Origin: Oikopleura dioica
Lineage: Eukaryota > Chordata > Appendicularia > Copelata > Oikopleuridae
Direction of reading: 5' to 3'
NCBI GenBank assembly: GCA_907165135.1
Contig: OU015567.1
Coordinates: 13,707,001-13,771,000, forward strand
DNA: 64,000 nucleotides
A model generated the notes under the pieces. The model was not told where the DNA came from. It saw only the letters and a list, made by a program, of their open reading frames with translations, and searched no databases. The translations under genes were made by a program, and so were the position numbers. Each line of letters begins with the position of its first letter. Positions within the stretch are counted from its first letter, which is position 1. Positions 26,301 through 37,174 of the stretch are shown here, piece after piece.

Positions 26301-29300
26301 GAAGAAGCTAAAATACACGGGGAACAAATACGAACTTTTAGAGGAGAGAACGTTCTCCTTCATCCCGCTCCAGGACCACAGCGTTGTCCCATCTACACAT
26401 TTAGAAATGAATCTGGCGGAAAAAGTATTGATGATTGTCGATTCTGCGACCCTGGCTATTTCTGTGACCAAGAAGGTATTGTCAATCAAGAAGACTTCCC
26501 GTGCAAACCTGGATATTATTGCTCTGGTCAAGGTCTACCTCCACGAAAATGCCCAGCTGGAAGGATGTCACCAGAAAATCATCTAGCCGAAAGCTCCTAT
26601 GATTGCTTGCCCTGCTCTCCTGGACGTTATTGTCCTGAACCAATCGGCAAACTCATCAATATTGATGGAATTCTGTGTCCTCTCGGATATGAATGTCCAG
26701 GCGGAACTAGAATTGCCATGAAATGTCGAGCGGGATACGTCTGTAATCAAGAAGGCATGGCTTCCGGTGAAATTTGTCCAGAAGGCTATTATTGCCCAGA
26801 AGGAACGAAATCAATAATTGAAGATCTAAAGTGCGAGTTCCCCTTCTTCTGTCCAAAGGGATCTTCAACTCCTCAACCGTGTGACCTCGGTTTTGAGGCA
26901 AAAGAGTCTTCAAACTCATCTGATGGCCTTCGAACATCGAAAGCGGACTCTTGCAGAATTTGCGTTGCCGGAACGTACAGAAATACCTACGATTCTGAGA
27001 GCTGCTCTCAGTGTGAACCAGGATACTTCTGTCCGGAGGGAACCGGCGATTACACTGAAAATCAATGTGATCCAGGACACGAGTGCCCACGTGGAAATCC
27101 TACTGGAATGATGATACCTTGCAAACCTGGAACTTACGCTTTCGGTCGTGGAAATGAAATCTGCTCAAAATGCAAGCCAAACACTTATGCGAGCAAGGAG
27201 AAGGCCATTTCTTGCAAGAACTGCGGAACTGCCTCGTATTCTCCAGAAGGAGCCGGCACATGCACTTGCCATTCAGATACACGAGTATTCCAGGAAACGG
27301 ATTCAACCTGTATTTGTCGGCCGCAGTACTATTACAGCAATGATGGGGAAATGGACAGTTCTGAATTTGACTCTGATGGAGATTGTTCTCTTATCAAGGC
27401 TCCAAGATGTGATAATCTTAGCTCGAAAGATCAGACATGCATCGAAGAATGTGGTAAAGAGGACCATGAGTTCTCAAAGGCATACGGACTCTGTATGGGC
27501 ACAGATCTTCCTCTGATTGACGAAAATTGCTGTGATAAAATTTCACTTCAAGTACAACCTGACGGTAGAATTGAAGCCGTAAATAATAAAGGCGAAATAT
27601 TGGAACCTGACTTCGACGCTTTTGGTATTGAAGATGTCGTCGCAAGCTTAGGGAACGAATTCAATGTTGAGTTCACCGTTTTCGACGATGGTATTCAAGG
27701 TACTCGATACATTGCATCAACGAGAAAACGAAGACAAGCGGACAGTACTGCATACATTGAGGATCCTCTTATTTGTATTCCACCAAACACAGCAGTTGTC
27801 TTCGAAAATAAGATCGACAACACTGACAGAGTCAACAGCGAATATCCAGTATATGTTCAAGACAGCACACTCAATTCGAATCCTGAATATGATTATGGAG
27901 AGTTTAGAATTTTGCGATACTATGTTACAAAAACTTCATCATCAAATGTCGACAATTTTATCTACGCATTTACGGAAGAAGGAACGTATACTTTCTCTAA
28001 CTCGCAGAACAGCAACAGCACTCTTTTGATTGTTGTTTCAAATGAAAACTGCGACGGTTCTCCAATCCAGTTCATTTCAGAAGAGTCCTTACGTAATGCC
28101 GGAGTGGTGTCCACTGAACCTGTTATGGAGCCGAACTGGCCTCTGATAATCGGTTTGACAACTTCATTTGCCATTCTCATCATCATCGGAGTCTTGATCT
28201 TCTTGATTATCGATCCTTATGGTTGGGAAGTGTTCTCGACGAAACGATTCAAGCCAAAATTCAAGGATCTCGCCGAGCCACCCCTGCCAACTAAAATCGA
28301 AAAACTCGATCCGGACGATGATTCTCGTCGAGCTCTTCTTCCATACAACAGAAACTCGTCTGAGCTCGAAGACTTCAGTGTCAAAAACTTCATCGACAAA
28401 CTGAAAGATCAGCGCTACTACCTCGACGAACAAATCTCTGCTTCCAAGAACAAGCTCCGAGAATTCCGAACGCGAGTAAACGAAGAAACGAAGCGTTTAT
28501 CTGATGAAGTTTCGAAAATGAATCTGGACTCAATCCAAATCAACAAATCTGGAATCGCAGAAAATGGGCAAAACGTCGTGGAAGTTAACCACCAGACAAA
28601 TCTGAGATACTCAGATGACTTGCAAGTCGAGGAAGATGCGCTCTTTGTCACTATGCAAGAAGTGCTCAACAAGCTACACGGAGGCCGACTTTTGATTTCA
28701 GATGACACACTTGAGGACGCAAAGAGGCTGTATCGCGAACGAAAACGCATGCAGAAGGATTTCATCGACATTCCTGAGAAAACGGATACCACTAATCTTG
28801 GAAATGCAGTTGAGTTGAACCAAGAGGACATTCGACCAGCCTTCGACGAAAACTCAAAAAATCGAGAAGCAGCGTGCACCTACGGAATGACTGCTGAAGA
28901 GGCTGAAGAATACTGGCAAAAAGCAGCGGAAGAAAACGCACAAGCCGATCTAAAATATCTCGATGAGCGTGAACGTCAAAAATGGCGACTTCAGCAGCGT
29001 CTTAAACGACGAGTGGATCCGAGATACAAAGACGAAGTCCTTATTCAACAAATGATTCAAACTGAAGTAGACGAAAATAAGCTCGACAAGGAAGATGCAT
29101 CGGAAAAATTGAACAACGAGAAATTGCTAAACGACAAGATGAAATCGGACAATATCGAATTCGTAAAAGGTGAAGTTTCCGGCCAAGCTGGCGGAGAAAC
29201 CGTTGTTGCTGCGATGATTAACATCTCATACGACGAGATCAATCAGAAACAATCGGATGCAGAGAAAGATCTGAAGCGCAACTACCGCAAGAGAAAAGAA

Positions 29301-31964
29301 AAGCAGCGGAAGGAACTCGAAGACATGCACAAAGCAGAGCTCCAAGAACTTGCAGAAGGAACGATCGATCTCTCCGAAGTTTTGGTACGACACGAAATGG
29401 AGAAAGAAGCAATCGATCTCAAACTTGATTCCGAAATGGAAGAGGATATGCTTGCTATCATGCAAAGTGCGCAAGAAGATCGAGAAATGATTTTCGAAGA
29501 AGAACTCAGAAAACAAGCAAACGGAACTTTACCACCAGCAGTTGCGATTGAACTGATGAAGAAATACAAGGCTCACATGGATAAAGCCTCTTCACGGCGC
29601 TCCAACGCTCGAGATCAATTCGATTTGAAGCTAAAAGAACGAAGACGAGCAAAACGCGCCGCACGAGATAGTAAGATTATAGGAGATACTGTCGACAAGT
29701 ACAACAGCAGACAATCTCTTATCAAAGAAATCGGTCGGCCATCGTACGGCGAGTTCATTTCGGACGCTGAACTCGAAGATCAACTCGCAGAAGCAAAGAA
29801 ACGAGATCAAAACTTAGCTTCTTCTGTCCAAGCTCAAGCAAATAAAGAGTATCTTGCGGAACTGGCTGCGGCAGAGAAAGAAATGGAAGAGTTTGATAAG
29901 GAGTATCATGAAGAAATGGACAATATTGAAGCTGAATTCGAGCAACGCAAACTCGAGCTGTTGAAAACTGTGGACCCAGAAGAAGCAGACAGGCTCTTCG
30001 CAGAGTTGAGTGCTGATATGGCAGTTTCTGAAGAGAAGGCCAGACAGCACCTGCTTCTTCAACGGTAAAAATATAAAGAATTTTTTATTTTTGATCAAGT
30101 CTTTTAGAGCTCGTCTTGTCGCAAAACTGAAAAAGCGACAACAGGAAAAAATGGCAGAAGCAGCGGACGAAGCTGCCAAAAAGATCAAAGAACAAGAAGA
30201 CGCCAACAAAGTCGACCTCAACAACAAGCGAAAGGAAAATACTCAGCGTGCTGAAATCAACCTTATTAAAACTCAAATGAACCAAAGCGACAAACCAGAG
30301 CCGTTGAAAATTGTCAAATCTGTCCTTGATGCTCGTCATAAAAAAGAACTTGCTGAGTTGGAGGATAAATTTGGTCAAGAACGAGAGGAGCTTCTTTTGA
30401 ACTGTGATCCAAATGAGAGAATTATGGTTCTCTCTGATTGGGAATATCGAATGAATAAAGGTAAGAGTTATCTTGAGACCTCTTAATCATTTTAAAATCA
30501 GCAATCGTCGAGCTTCGCCAGCAACACTATAACGAACTTATCGATTACCTCGACCAAGTTTGTCCAAAAACAGCCGATTCCGTCCGTGCCAACAACGAAG
30601 CAAACGCGCAAAAACTGAAAGAACTCGAGAAAGATCAAAAAGAACTTGAAAAACAGCTTGCTTCGGAGCGAGCGCAGTGGGAAGCCGAGCAAAATGCAAA
30701 GATCGAGGAAAAATTGCGCAAAGCGGAGGAAGAGTTTGAAGCTGAAATGCGAGCGGAGCTAGAAAAACTTGAAAACGAGAGTAGCGAATCCGATGAATTG
30801 AAAAAACTGAACGAGGAAATGCAAGCAGCACTTGACGCAGCTAAAGCCTCGGGGTCATCGCCGGAAGAAGTTGAAAAGATGATGGAGGAATGGGAAGAAA
30901 AACAGAATAAACTTCTACTCGCGAAGGGAGCCGCTCATCTTGGACAAAAGAAAGCCGTTCAAGATAAGATCGAGAGACTCAAACAGGAGCGCTTGCAAAA
31001 GGAAAAGACGAAATTGGAGGAGCACAAACAGATCGAAGAAGCGAAACTCGCGACTGAAGAGAAATTGAAGCAAGCAGAAAATCTCGAGAAGATTGAACAA
31101 ATCGTGACAGATGGTGAAAAAGCAACTGTTGAGGTTGCTGAAAGCCCAGTCGAAACTACTTCCGATAATAACAACGAATTATCGGAAGAAGACTTTGATA
31201 GCATTCTGAAATCAAGCGATTTGTACAAGGTTGTCAGAAGCTTGAAACAATCTACATACTCGTCTCCAACAACGCTCTACACATTCAAGTCATCAAACTC
31301 TGTCGGTAATGATTTGGAAACGATTCCGACCGCTCTGCTCGGCAAAAACGAACGCGTCGTCTTCAAGTTCTGTCAGTACATTCTAAGTCTTATCGTCAAC
31401 GTTGCTGGATATCGCCCAGTTACTCTTCTCGCGGCATCGAAGATTCCTTCGAATCCAGAACTCGAAAAGAACGGTTTCAAAGGATGGTTCTCCTATGATT
31501 GCACCAACAGATTCCTCTTCATCACAAAAGAAAAGCTCCAAGAGCAAAACCCAGGACACCTGTACGTTCTTATGGCTCACTGTATGGCGCACATTCGAAC
31601 CGGCGATTTGACCAACGATCTAAACCCCCAGTTCCGAAACGAGTTCTACCAGCTCCTTGCGAAGATATCGACTCACATCTTCCAAATTCAAACTACGCCG
31701 GAAATGAAACTGCCACTTGAATTCTCTGGAAAGTCAAAAGAAAATGTTGAGTACACGCCTGCTGAAATCAAGGCCATTTTCAAGCGAAAAGAAAAGCTTG
31801 ATCTTGAAGCCCTATCTGATGAGCTCGGCGAAATCAACAAGGAGTTGGCCGATCTACGCAGAAACGATGCTTCAGAAAAACAAACTCGCGCCCTCGAAAA
31901 ACGCCAAGCAACTCTTCAGCGACAAATTGAAGGAATATCCGACTCACTTGCTATTGAATATTAA
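11386..31964 (+). CDS. Giant GCC2/GCC3-repeat transmembrane protein with coiled-coil tail
   Basis: Exon 1 (11386 to about 11584) starts with a probable signal peptide (MKKILYILVYASNA) and a Cys-rich start. A phase-1 intron ending at 11715 leads into one exon of about 18.35 kb (11716-30064). Exons 30108-30460 and 30502-31964 follow across 43- and 41-nt GT-AG introns. Total is about 6,800 residues. From about 11740 to 27520 the protein consists of tandem modules of the CPxGxYxxxxG...CxxCPAGYYC type (ephrin-receptor-like GCC2/GCC3). Next come a beta-rich, cupredoxin-like region ending GTYTFSNSQNSN...LLIVVS, with a furin-type RKRR site at 27723, and one membrane span at 28141-28209. The tail is a long Glu/Lys coiled coil. 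A globular part follows (31180-31700, with the HCMAH motif), then a last coil. It was probably built as a cell-surface rod linked to the cytoskeleton or a protease-like domain. The exact exon 1 donor is one of several AGT sites. Confidence 0.9.
27721..27738 (+). other. Furin-type cleavage motif in giant protein
   Basis: Codes for RKRRQ inside the beta-rich domain about 135 residues before the membrane span. R-x-K/R-R is the proprotein-convertase consensus. Cleavage here could release the huge ectodomain or leave it held non-covalently. This is inferred from the motif only. Confidence 0.5.
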
Positions 31965-32008
31965 TACTTTTATGCCAAACTGAAAACATCGTTGAAAAGT
32001 TCACTGTA

Positions 32009-32014
32009 AATAAA
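32009..32014 (+). terminator. Polyadenylation signal of giant gene
   Basis: AATAAA lies 45 bases after the stop at 31964, within the 137-base gap to the convergent gene ending at 32102. Confidence 0.55.
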
Positions 32015-32101
32015 TTATTTCAACCTTCAATCTTCAGACTTTTTGAATACAGAATATTTATTTATAAAAAAAAACCTTGCGAAAATAACCGTGAGAAACA
32101 G

Positions 32102-33251
32102 TTAATAAATCCTTTCATAGGAAAATTCAGAAATTAAAAAAAAGTCAGAGGCGGGCACAAATTTAAGATCATCACCATCTTCGACGAGTAAAAAGTGGAT
32201 TCCAACATCTCGACATTTCTTTTCTAGCAATCGCAGGGCACCAGGAAACTTGTAGATCTTTCTTCGTTTAGCTTTGATCGATATTTTCCAAGCGGAAGGA
32301 GAATTCTCTGCTGTAACTGGGATGGAACATCGGAAGGGACCATCGTATTCATTTAAATTGGCGGGCTCGACAGATAATGCTTGGTCCAAATGACTATAAT
32401 TGTCTCAATTAGAAGTGAATTTGATGATACTACGAATACCTGTATAATTCACAGACTTCATTCTTGAACTCGGGAGATTTCTTTTCGCGGAAGTCGTAAG
32501 TGTATGATAAAAATTTATCATCCTTTTCAAAAACACTGAAATATCATTTAGTTCTTCCTATACTTCATGCTTTGTAACTCACATGCGAAAGAGAATGCCC
32601 GAATATCTCCATCCATATCCCGTCTCGGAAAACACAAAGTACTTGCCGAATGGATGATAGCGCGCGAAGCCGAATTCCGAGGGTACTTCTGGCATCACTT
32701 TGGGGATTCGTTTTTGATTGTAACAAACGTTCGCGCCAAGATTAACAATGTTCTCGTCAATAAGTCTCAGATTCACTTCTTTCTTCATTTCGTGCACGTC
32801 AAGGAAAATGGGGTCATTTGGAAAACGCAGCCATGATCGGAACTCCCATGATTTTTTCACAAAACTTGCGAGCTTCTTTTCGACTTTCAGGAATTCAACC
32901 GCACTCTTTAGATCTTCAGGGCGTCGTTGAAACTCATCGAGGCGGCGCAAAAATTGAGTCCGTGGCTGGTTCTTTACTCGCAAGTCCAACAATCGAAACA
33001 TGTACTCGGTCATTGGAAGAGAAACTCGTTCCACTCTAAGAGTCGGATTTTGATTTTGCTGAGAGCTACTTTTCTAACCTTGGTTCTCCCTTTCTAGGTC
33101 TGAAAACAGTCCGAAAATAAGGATAATTCCTTGTCAAGAATTTCTTTTCGAATGATCTGACGCCGTCTGTAAATTCAATTTCGATGGGGACTATCATCGA
33201 GTCCGCCGGTTGGTAGTAGTCTTCATTGCTAAATCTTAAAAATGCAGCCAT
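32102..33251 (-). CDS. BTB-like lineage-specific protein, tandem paralog A
   Basis: Exons, 5' to 3' on the minus strand: 33251-33079, 33035-32583, 32535-32440 and 32393-32102, with GT-AG introns of 43-47 nt. The N-terminus (IEIEFTDGVRSFEKKFL...YPYFRTVF, then VSLPMTEYMFRLLDL) resembles a degenerate BTB/POZ fold: strand, Phe/Lys helix, SPYF-like turn, LxL strand. The remaining roughly 270 residues have no recognised domain. It shares exon layout and many motifs with the next gene upstream, so the two arose by tandem duplication. Possible starts are the Met at 33251 or 33260, or a later MIVPIEIEF, the last aligning best with the paralog start. Confidence 0.65.
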
Positions 33252-33352
33252 CACCCCCAAAAATGATCTTGTTGATCTAAAACTGATTCAATGCTCATCA
33301 ACAGTAAACGTTATCGACCCGTGTTCTAGAGATAGTCTGATAAGCATAAAAT

Positions 33353-34473
33353 TTATTCAACAATCGCAAAATGTGGTACAGTCAAAAACTCCTCTTTTCT
33401 GAAGAATTCACCGGACGGAATGTATTGAACAGATCGCTCATCCTCATACAACATGAAAACAAGAGAATCATCTTCCCATTCTCTTTGAGTGGCCTTGATT
33501 CCGTCCCTCACAAAGACTCGTTTCTTATAGAATTTGATCTTTACTTTCCATAATTTCCCAGTTTCCGTCTGTTTCAGAGTCGCGAGAAAATTACCGCCGT
33601 AATCCTTGATATTTCGCATAATCGCTTGAGCAGGGTAACCAGTGTAGAGACTTCGTTTTTGATCAAACATAAGTTCGTGGTTTTTGTAGCTGTCAGGTAG
33701 AATCTGGTTGAGTTGGAAGGCATACGAGTTGTAATACGCGCTCTTTTCAAACATTCTAAATCATTTTTAGTTTTCATTTTCAAAAACTCTATTTACATTA
33801 GAATTTCGATATCATCATTGGTCATATTTTGGTCTTTGAAGAAGATAAACACCGGAGCATCCCATGCATTGTACTTGACATATTTGTACCTCCAGTCGAC
33901 AATTGGCAGTTTCTTTGCGACATGAACTTCCAAGTCTTGCGTGTAGAAACTGACGCCAATGTCCACCAAGTGCGTGTCCATGTAAACGAGGTTGATTTGG
34001 CGGCGCATATCTTCGATTGTATTCACGCACATCATCTTTCCGTCCACCAGCCATTCCATTATCACATTCGATTCACCGAAAACTTGTTTGATTTTTTTGT
34101 CAACCATTAATTCGGATTCACATGAGGTTTTCTAAATCAATATTTTTTCATTGAATCCTTGCCTGAAGAAACATAATCGCGTTCCTCAGAATTTCAACTG
34201 AGTCTGTATGTCTTGCCAAGCCAACAATATCAAGAAAAGGCCTGACTTTCTTTGCGGAGAAGTCGAGATTGTGAAAGGTGACTTTTTTCATCGGCAAAGA
34301 AAACTTCGTGTTTCTAGGAATGTCGTTCGAGTTTCGAGCTTCTATTTATTTTATTCATACCTAGAATCTTTCATGCCAGAATCAAACAGCATTTTGAAAT
34401 AGGGATACGTCTCCTCTAAAAACGACTTTTCATAAGTTCCGGAACCGTCGGCAAAAGTTATTTCTATCTCCAT
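33353..34473 (-). CDS. BTB-like lineage-specific protein, tandem paralog B
   Basis: Exons, 5' to 3' on the minus strand: 34473-34361, 34313-34163, 34131-33797 and 33755-33353. It starts MEIEITFADGSGTYEKSFL with YPYFKMLFDSGMK and FSLPMKKVTFHNLDF, closely matching paralog A and a BTB-like pattern. BTB proteins usually act as dimeric adaptors, for example for cullin-3, but that is only inference here. The third junction is a 31-nt intron (34162-34132) with a GC donor of consensus GCAAGG, which fixes the frame. The last exon ends ...VPHFAIVE. The gap to paralog A is about 100 bases. Confidence 0.65.
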
Positions 34474-34652
34474 TGCTTTATTTAATTCAGTGCCTATCGT
34501 GCAAATTAGCATTCAATAGTTTCAAAGTTCAGATTCTAGAGAACGCTCTTGATTTATTTCAAAAACAGCACATTTCAATTACCTTTCAATTAATTTTGGC
34601 CAAAGAAATTAGCTAGAGCCGTATTTCCGGATTCCCGAATCAAATTTTAATT

Positions 34653-35008
34653 ATGTTGGGTCGTTGGGTCATTACAATCCTTGATTTTTGTTTATGGCCA
34701 CGTACTTTATCCGAGTGCGCTGTTTACCATCCTTATTGTCACAACGATACGGATATTCGATTTGATATTCTTGAACTCGGTTCATTCGAAAATCAGAGAA
34801 TTTTTAGCGAGAAACGAATAGGAGAAATCACTAATAAATCATGTTTTACCAACATATCTTACGATGAGGGAAAAGAGGGCCGGACGATCATTTTGGTGGG
34901 TAGAAAAATGGCGAGAGCCTCTCGCCGAGACCCGTCAAAATAGCCGAGTTCGCCCTGATGCAGGCCACCTGCAAAGTCAGCCATTTCATCAAAAAACACT
35001 GTTCATAA
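34653..35008 (+). CDS. Small secreted-looking cysteine protein (two exons, tentative)
   Basis: Exon 34653-34899 encodes a hydrophobic N-terminus (MLGRWVITILDFCLW) compatible with a signal peptide, then a polar part with CAVYHPYCHNDT and KSCFTNIS sequons. A GT donor at 34900 and AG at 34943 join it in phase to a short exon ending ATCKVSHFIKKHCS. The result is about 100 residues with six or more cysteines after the signal. The family is unknown. Other donors two to five bases away are possible. Confidence 0.4.
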
Positions 35009-35240
35009 CACTTCGGGTGAATCAAAATGCCCTTAGGTTAGGGACAGTCCTCAAGTATTAATACTATAAATACTCTCGTGCATCCGAGCTTTCTGAAATT
35101 GTATTATATAGCTTCCTTACTCAGACTAGAGAAAAACTTGTTTATTAGTGATTTCTCTTAGAAATGAAGCTTTTTTGGTGGCCTTTAAACGGTCGGTGAC
35201 ATTTATTTAATGTTTTACGATCAATTATCCTGAATTTTAG

Positions 35241-35596
35241 AGATCAGTACTACACCCAGCACAACGTTAGCGAAAATTTCCGATAATCCTATCTTCAATT
35301 GTCTGCAAGAGAAAATGGATGGCTTTTGCAGTGAAATTTCAGAAGGACGTTACCCATTCGCCCGTAAGAAAGATGCGTTTTCAAGCTGGTATTGTTATGA
35401 TGAGCTTGATTATGGCTCGGATAAATCTAATCAGTGCATTGTATGGGTCGGACGACCGCTTGTTCCTTGCACTCCATTTTCAGCGGAGTCCTCATTCATC
35501 GAGCCGCTGACTCCAATAATGGACGATATCCACGACACCCTTGACATTTTCACGAATATCTGCCTGTCGAGACAAATGAAGAAAAGACCAGTTTAA
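35241..35596 (+). CDS. Terminal exon of an unrecognised Cys-containing protein
   Basis: An open stretch after a good acceptor (AATTTTAG) runs to a stop at 35596. It encodes NPIFNCLQEKMDGFCSE, SSWYCYDELDYG, CIVWVGRPLVPCTPF and a C-terminal helix. Conserved-looking Cys and Trp spacing suggests a real extracellular domain. The upstream exon was not found; the neighbouring small gene at 34653 is a candidate but does not join in phase by any junction I could see. An ATG at 35315 could also serve as start. Confidence 0.35.
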
Positions 35597-37174
35597 CTTC
35601 CGCTGATCTTATTTTCTGCAAAAATAAACGACCCAAAGTAAAGCACCAGTTTTGAGTCCAACTAATTAGATCCAAATATACCTGCATCACCTACTCTGGT
35701 AATGAACTAATCATGCTTTTCTGCTGAGTTTGACAAATGAATTCAATATTCAGTATATATCTTGCTTGACCCGCGCCTAATTACCAGAGTGGTATATCTA
35801 GTTGAACATTGGACTGTCAACCGCATGACGGAATTTGACATTATAGGGAATAGCATCATCCTCGAGGCTCGAGTCTATTTGCACAACTTGTCTACTTTGC
35901 ATGTTTCATTAACTGCCTTTTATAAAACTTTAATATTATGGCTACTTATCTAGTTGAAAGAAAAAGCTTCAAAAAGGTCTGTTCGAAATAGAGCCAAATT
36001 GTCCCGAGTTGGGATTTGCGGTCGAGTTTATTCAGTATTTATTCATCCCCGGTCGACATCACGCGCCTCCCCCTGATGCGCCATCTCGTGGCGTTGCGCA
36101 TGCGTGATCCGGTGGCTACGCATGCAAGGGGGTAAAATAAAATAGGTGCTCCTGGTGACGCATCCTCGGGCGTGCGCGCGTCTCCTCCTCCTTCCCCTTC
36201 TTTCTTTTGAAAAGTGCGAAACAGGCGTCGAAAAGGAGAAGAGAGAAATCGAATACTGTCTAATCGATCGCCCGCCGCCATCCCCATCCCGCAATTAGAG
36301 CCGCCAGATCCAAAACTCGAGAAACTATACTGAACCACATATCCTTACCTAAAGAAACGAAAAGAATACCTTCAACCTTCGCGGATATTCGATAGGTAAG
36401 TTTAATCAAGCGAGAAAATTCAAAGAAGAGAGAAATTTATTCATTCGTTATTGATCATTTATGGTAATTTCAGTATTTGTGATAAATTTCAGTCCGAAAT
36501 TTTCAGACCCGATATGTAAGAATTATTGAGACACACTCTCTAAAGGGCGTTGGTATCTCATAACATTAAAGAACCCATTTATCCGGAACATTAATCTTTC
36601 TCTATCTTAATTAAATGAGTGAAACCCTGACAAATTGCCCTCGTCAAATTGAATACGAAAATAAGAGAAAAGGGGCAGAAGAGAAATTCTTCGTACTCCT
36701 CCTTGATTTCAATTTACGTTTTACATGAATGGAATCTTGTCAAAACTTCAATCTTTTTGAATAGAGAGGTGTCCAAAGGCCCTAACTGCGCCCATTATAA
36801 AATTTTTATTGTCTTGTTCGAGGCCCATCAATTGCGAAGCACACTGTACAGACAGATTAGTTTTGGCGAAAAGGAGCGAGTTTATTCGCAATTATAATAA
36901 CGCAAATATTTACCCAGTTTCCGAGTAATTTGGCGCTCATGTTGGCTTTAGAGTACCATCACTCTGCGAGAGAGCACTGATGATCCGTTGAAGAAGCGCC
37001 AACATACTGTAAGAAGAAGATACTGATTTTGAAGTACGAGAAAATCGAACAAAGAGATATTCACAAATATCACTTCTCATCAGAAAAAGAAGACAGATTG
37101 AAATATGGTGAAAACAGAGAAAGAATCAAAAACAGAGAGTCCGATAAAAGCCGAATCAGGAAAATGTCTTGAAA
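35597..37174. other. Long intergenic / 5' region of calcineurin A
   Basis: It contains a GC-rich patch (about 36045-36300) with many CpG dinucleotides and a likely 5' UTR exon ending at a good donor at 36396 (ATAG followed by GTAAGT). This could be the promoter and first noncoding exon of the calcineurin gene. Nothing else was recognised. Confidence 0.45.

Noticed and set aside
36039-36338. Minus-strand ORF of 99 codons in the GC-rich patch
   Set aside because: The GC-rich composition removes stops. The peptide is low-complexity and lies in the probable calcineurin promoter or 5' UTR.
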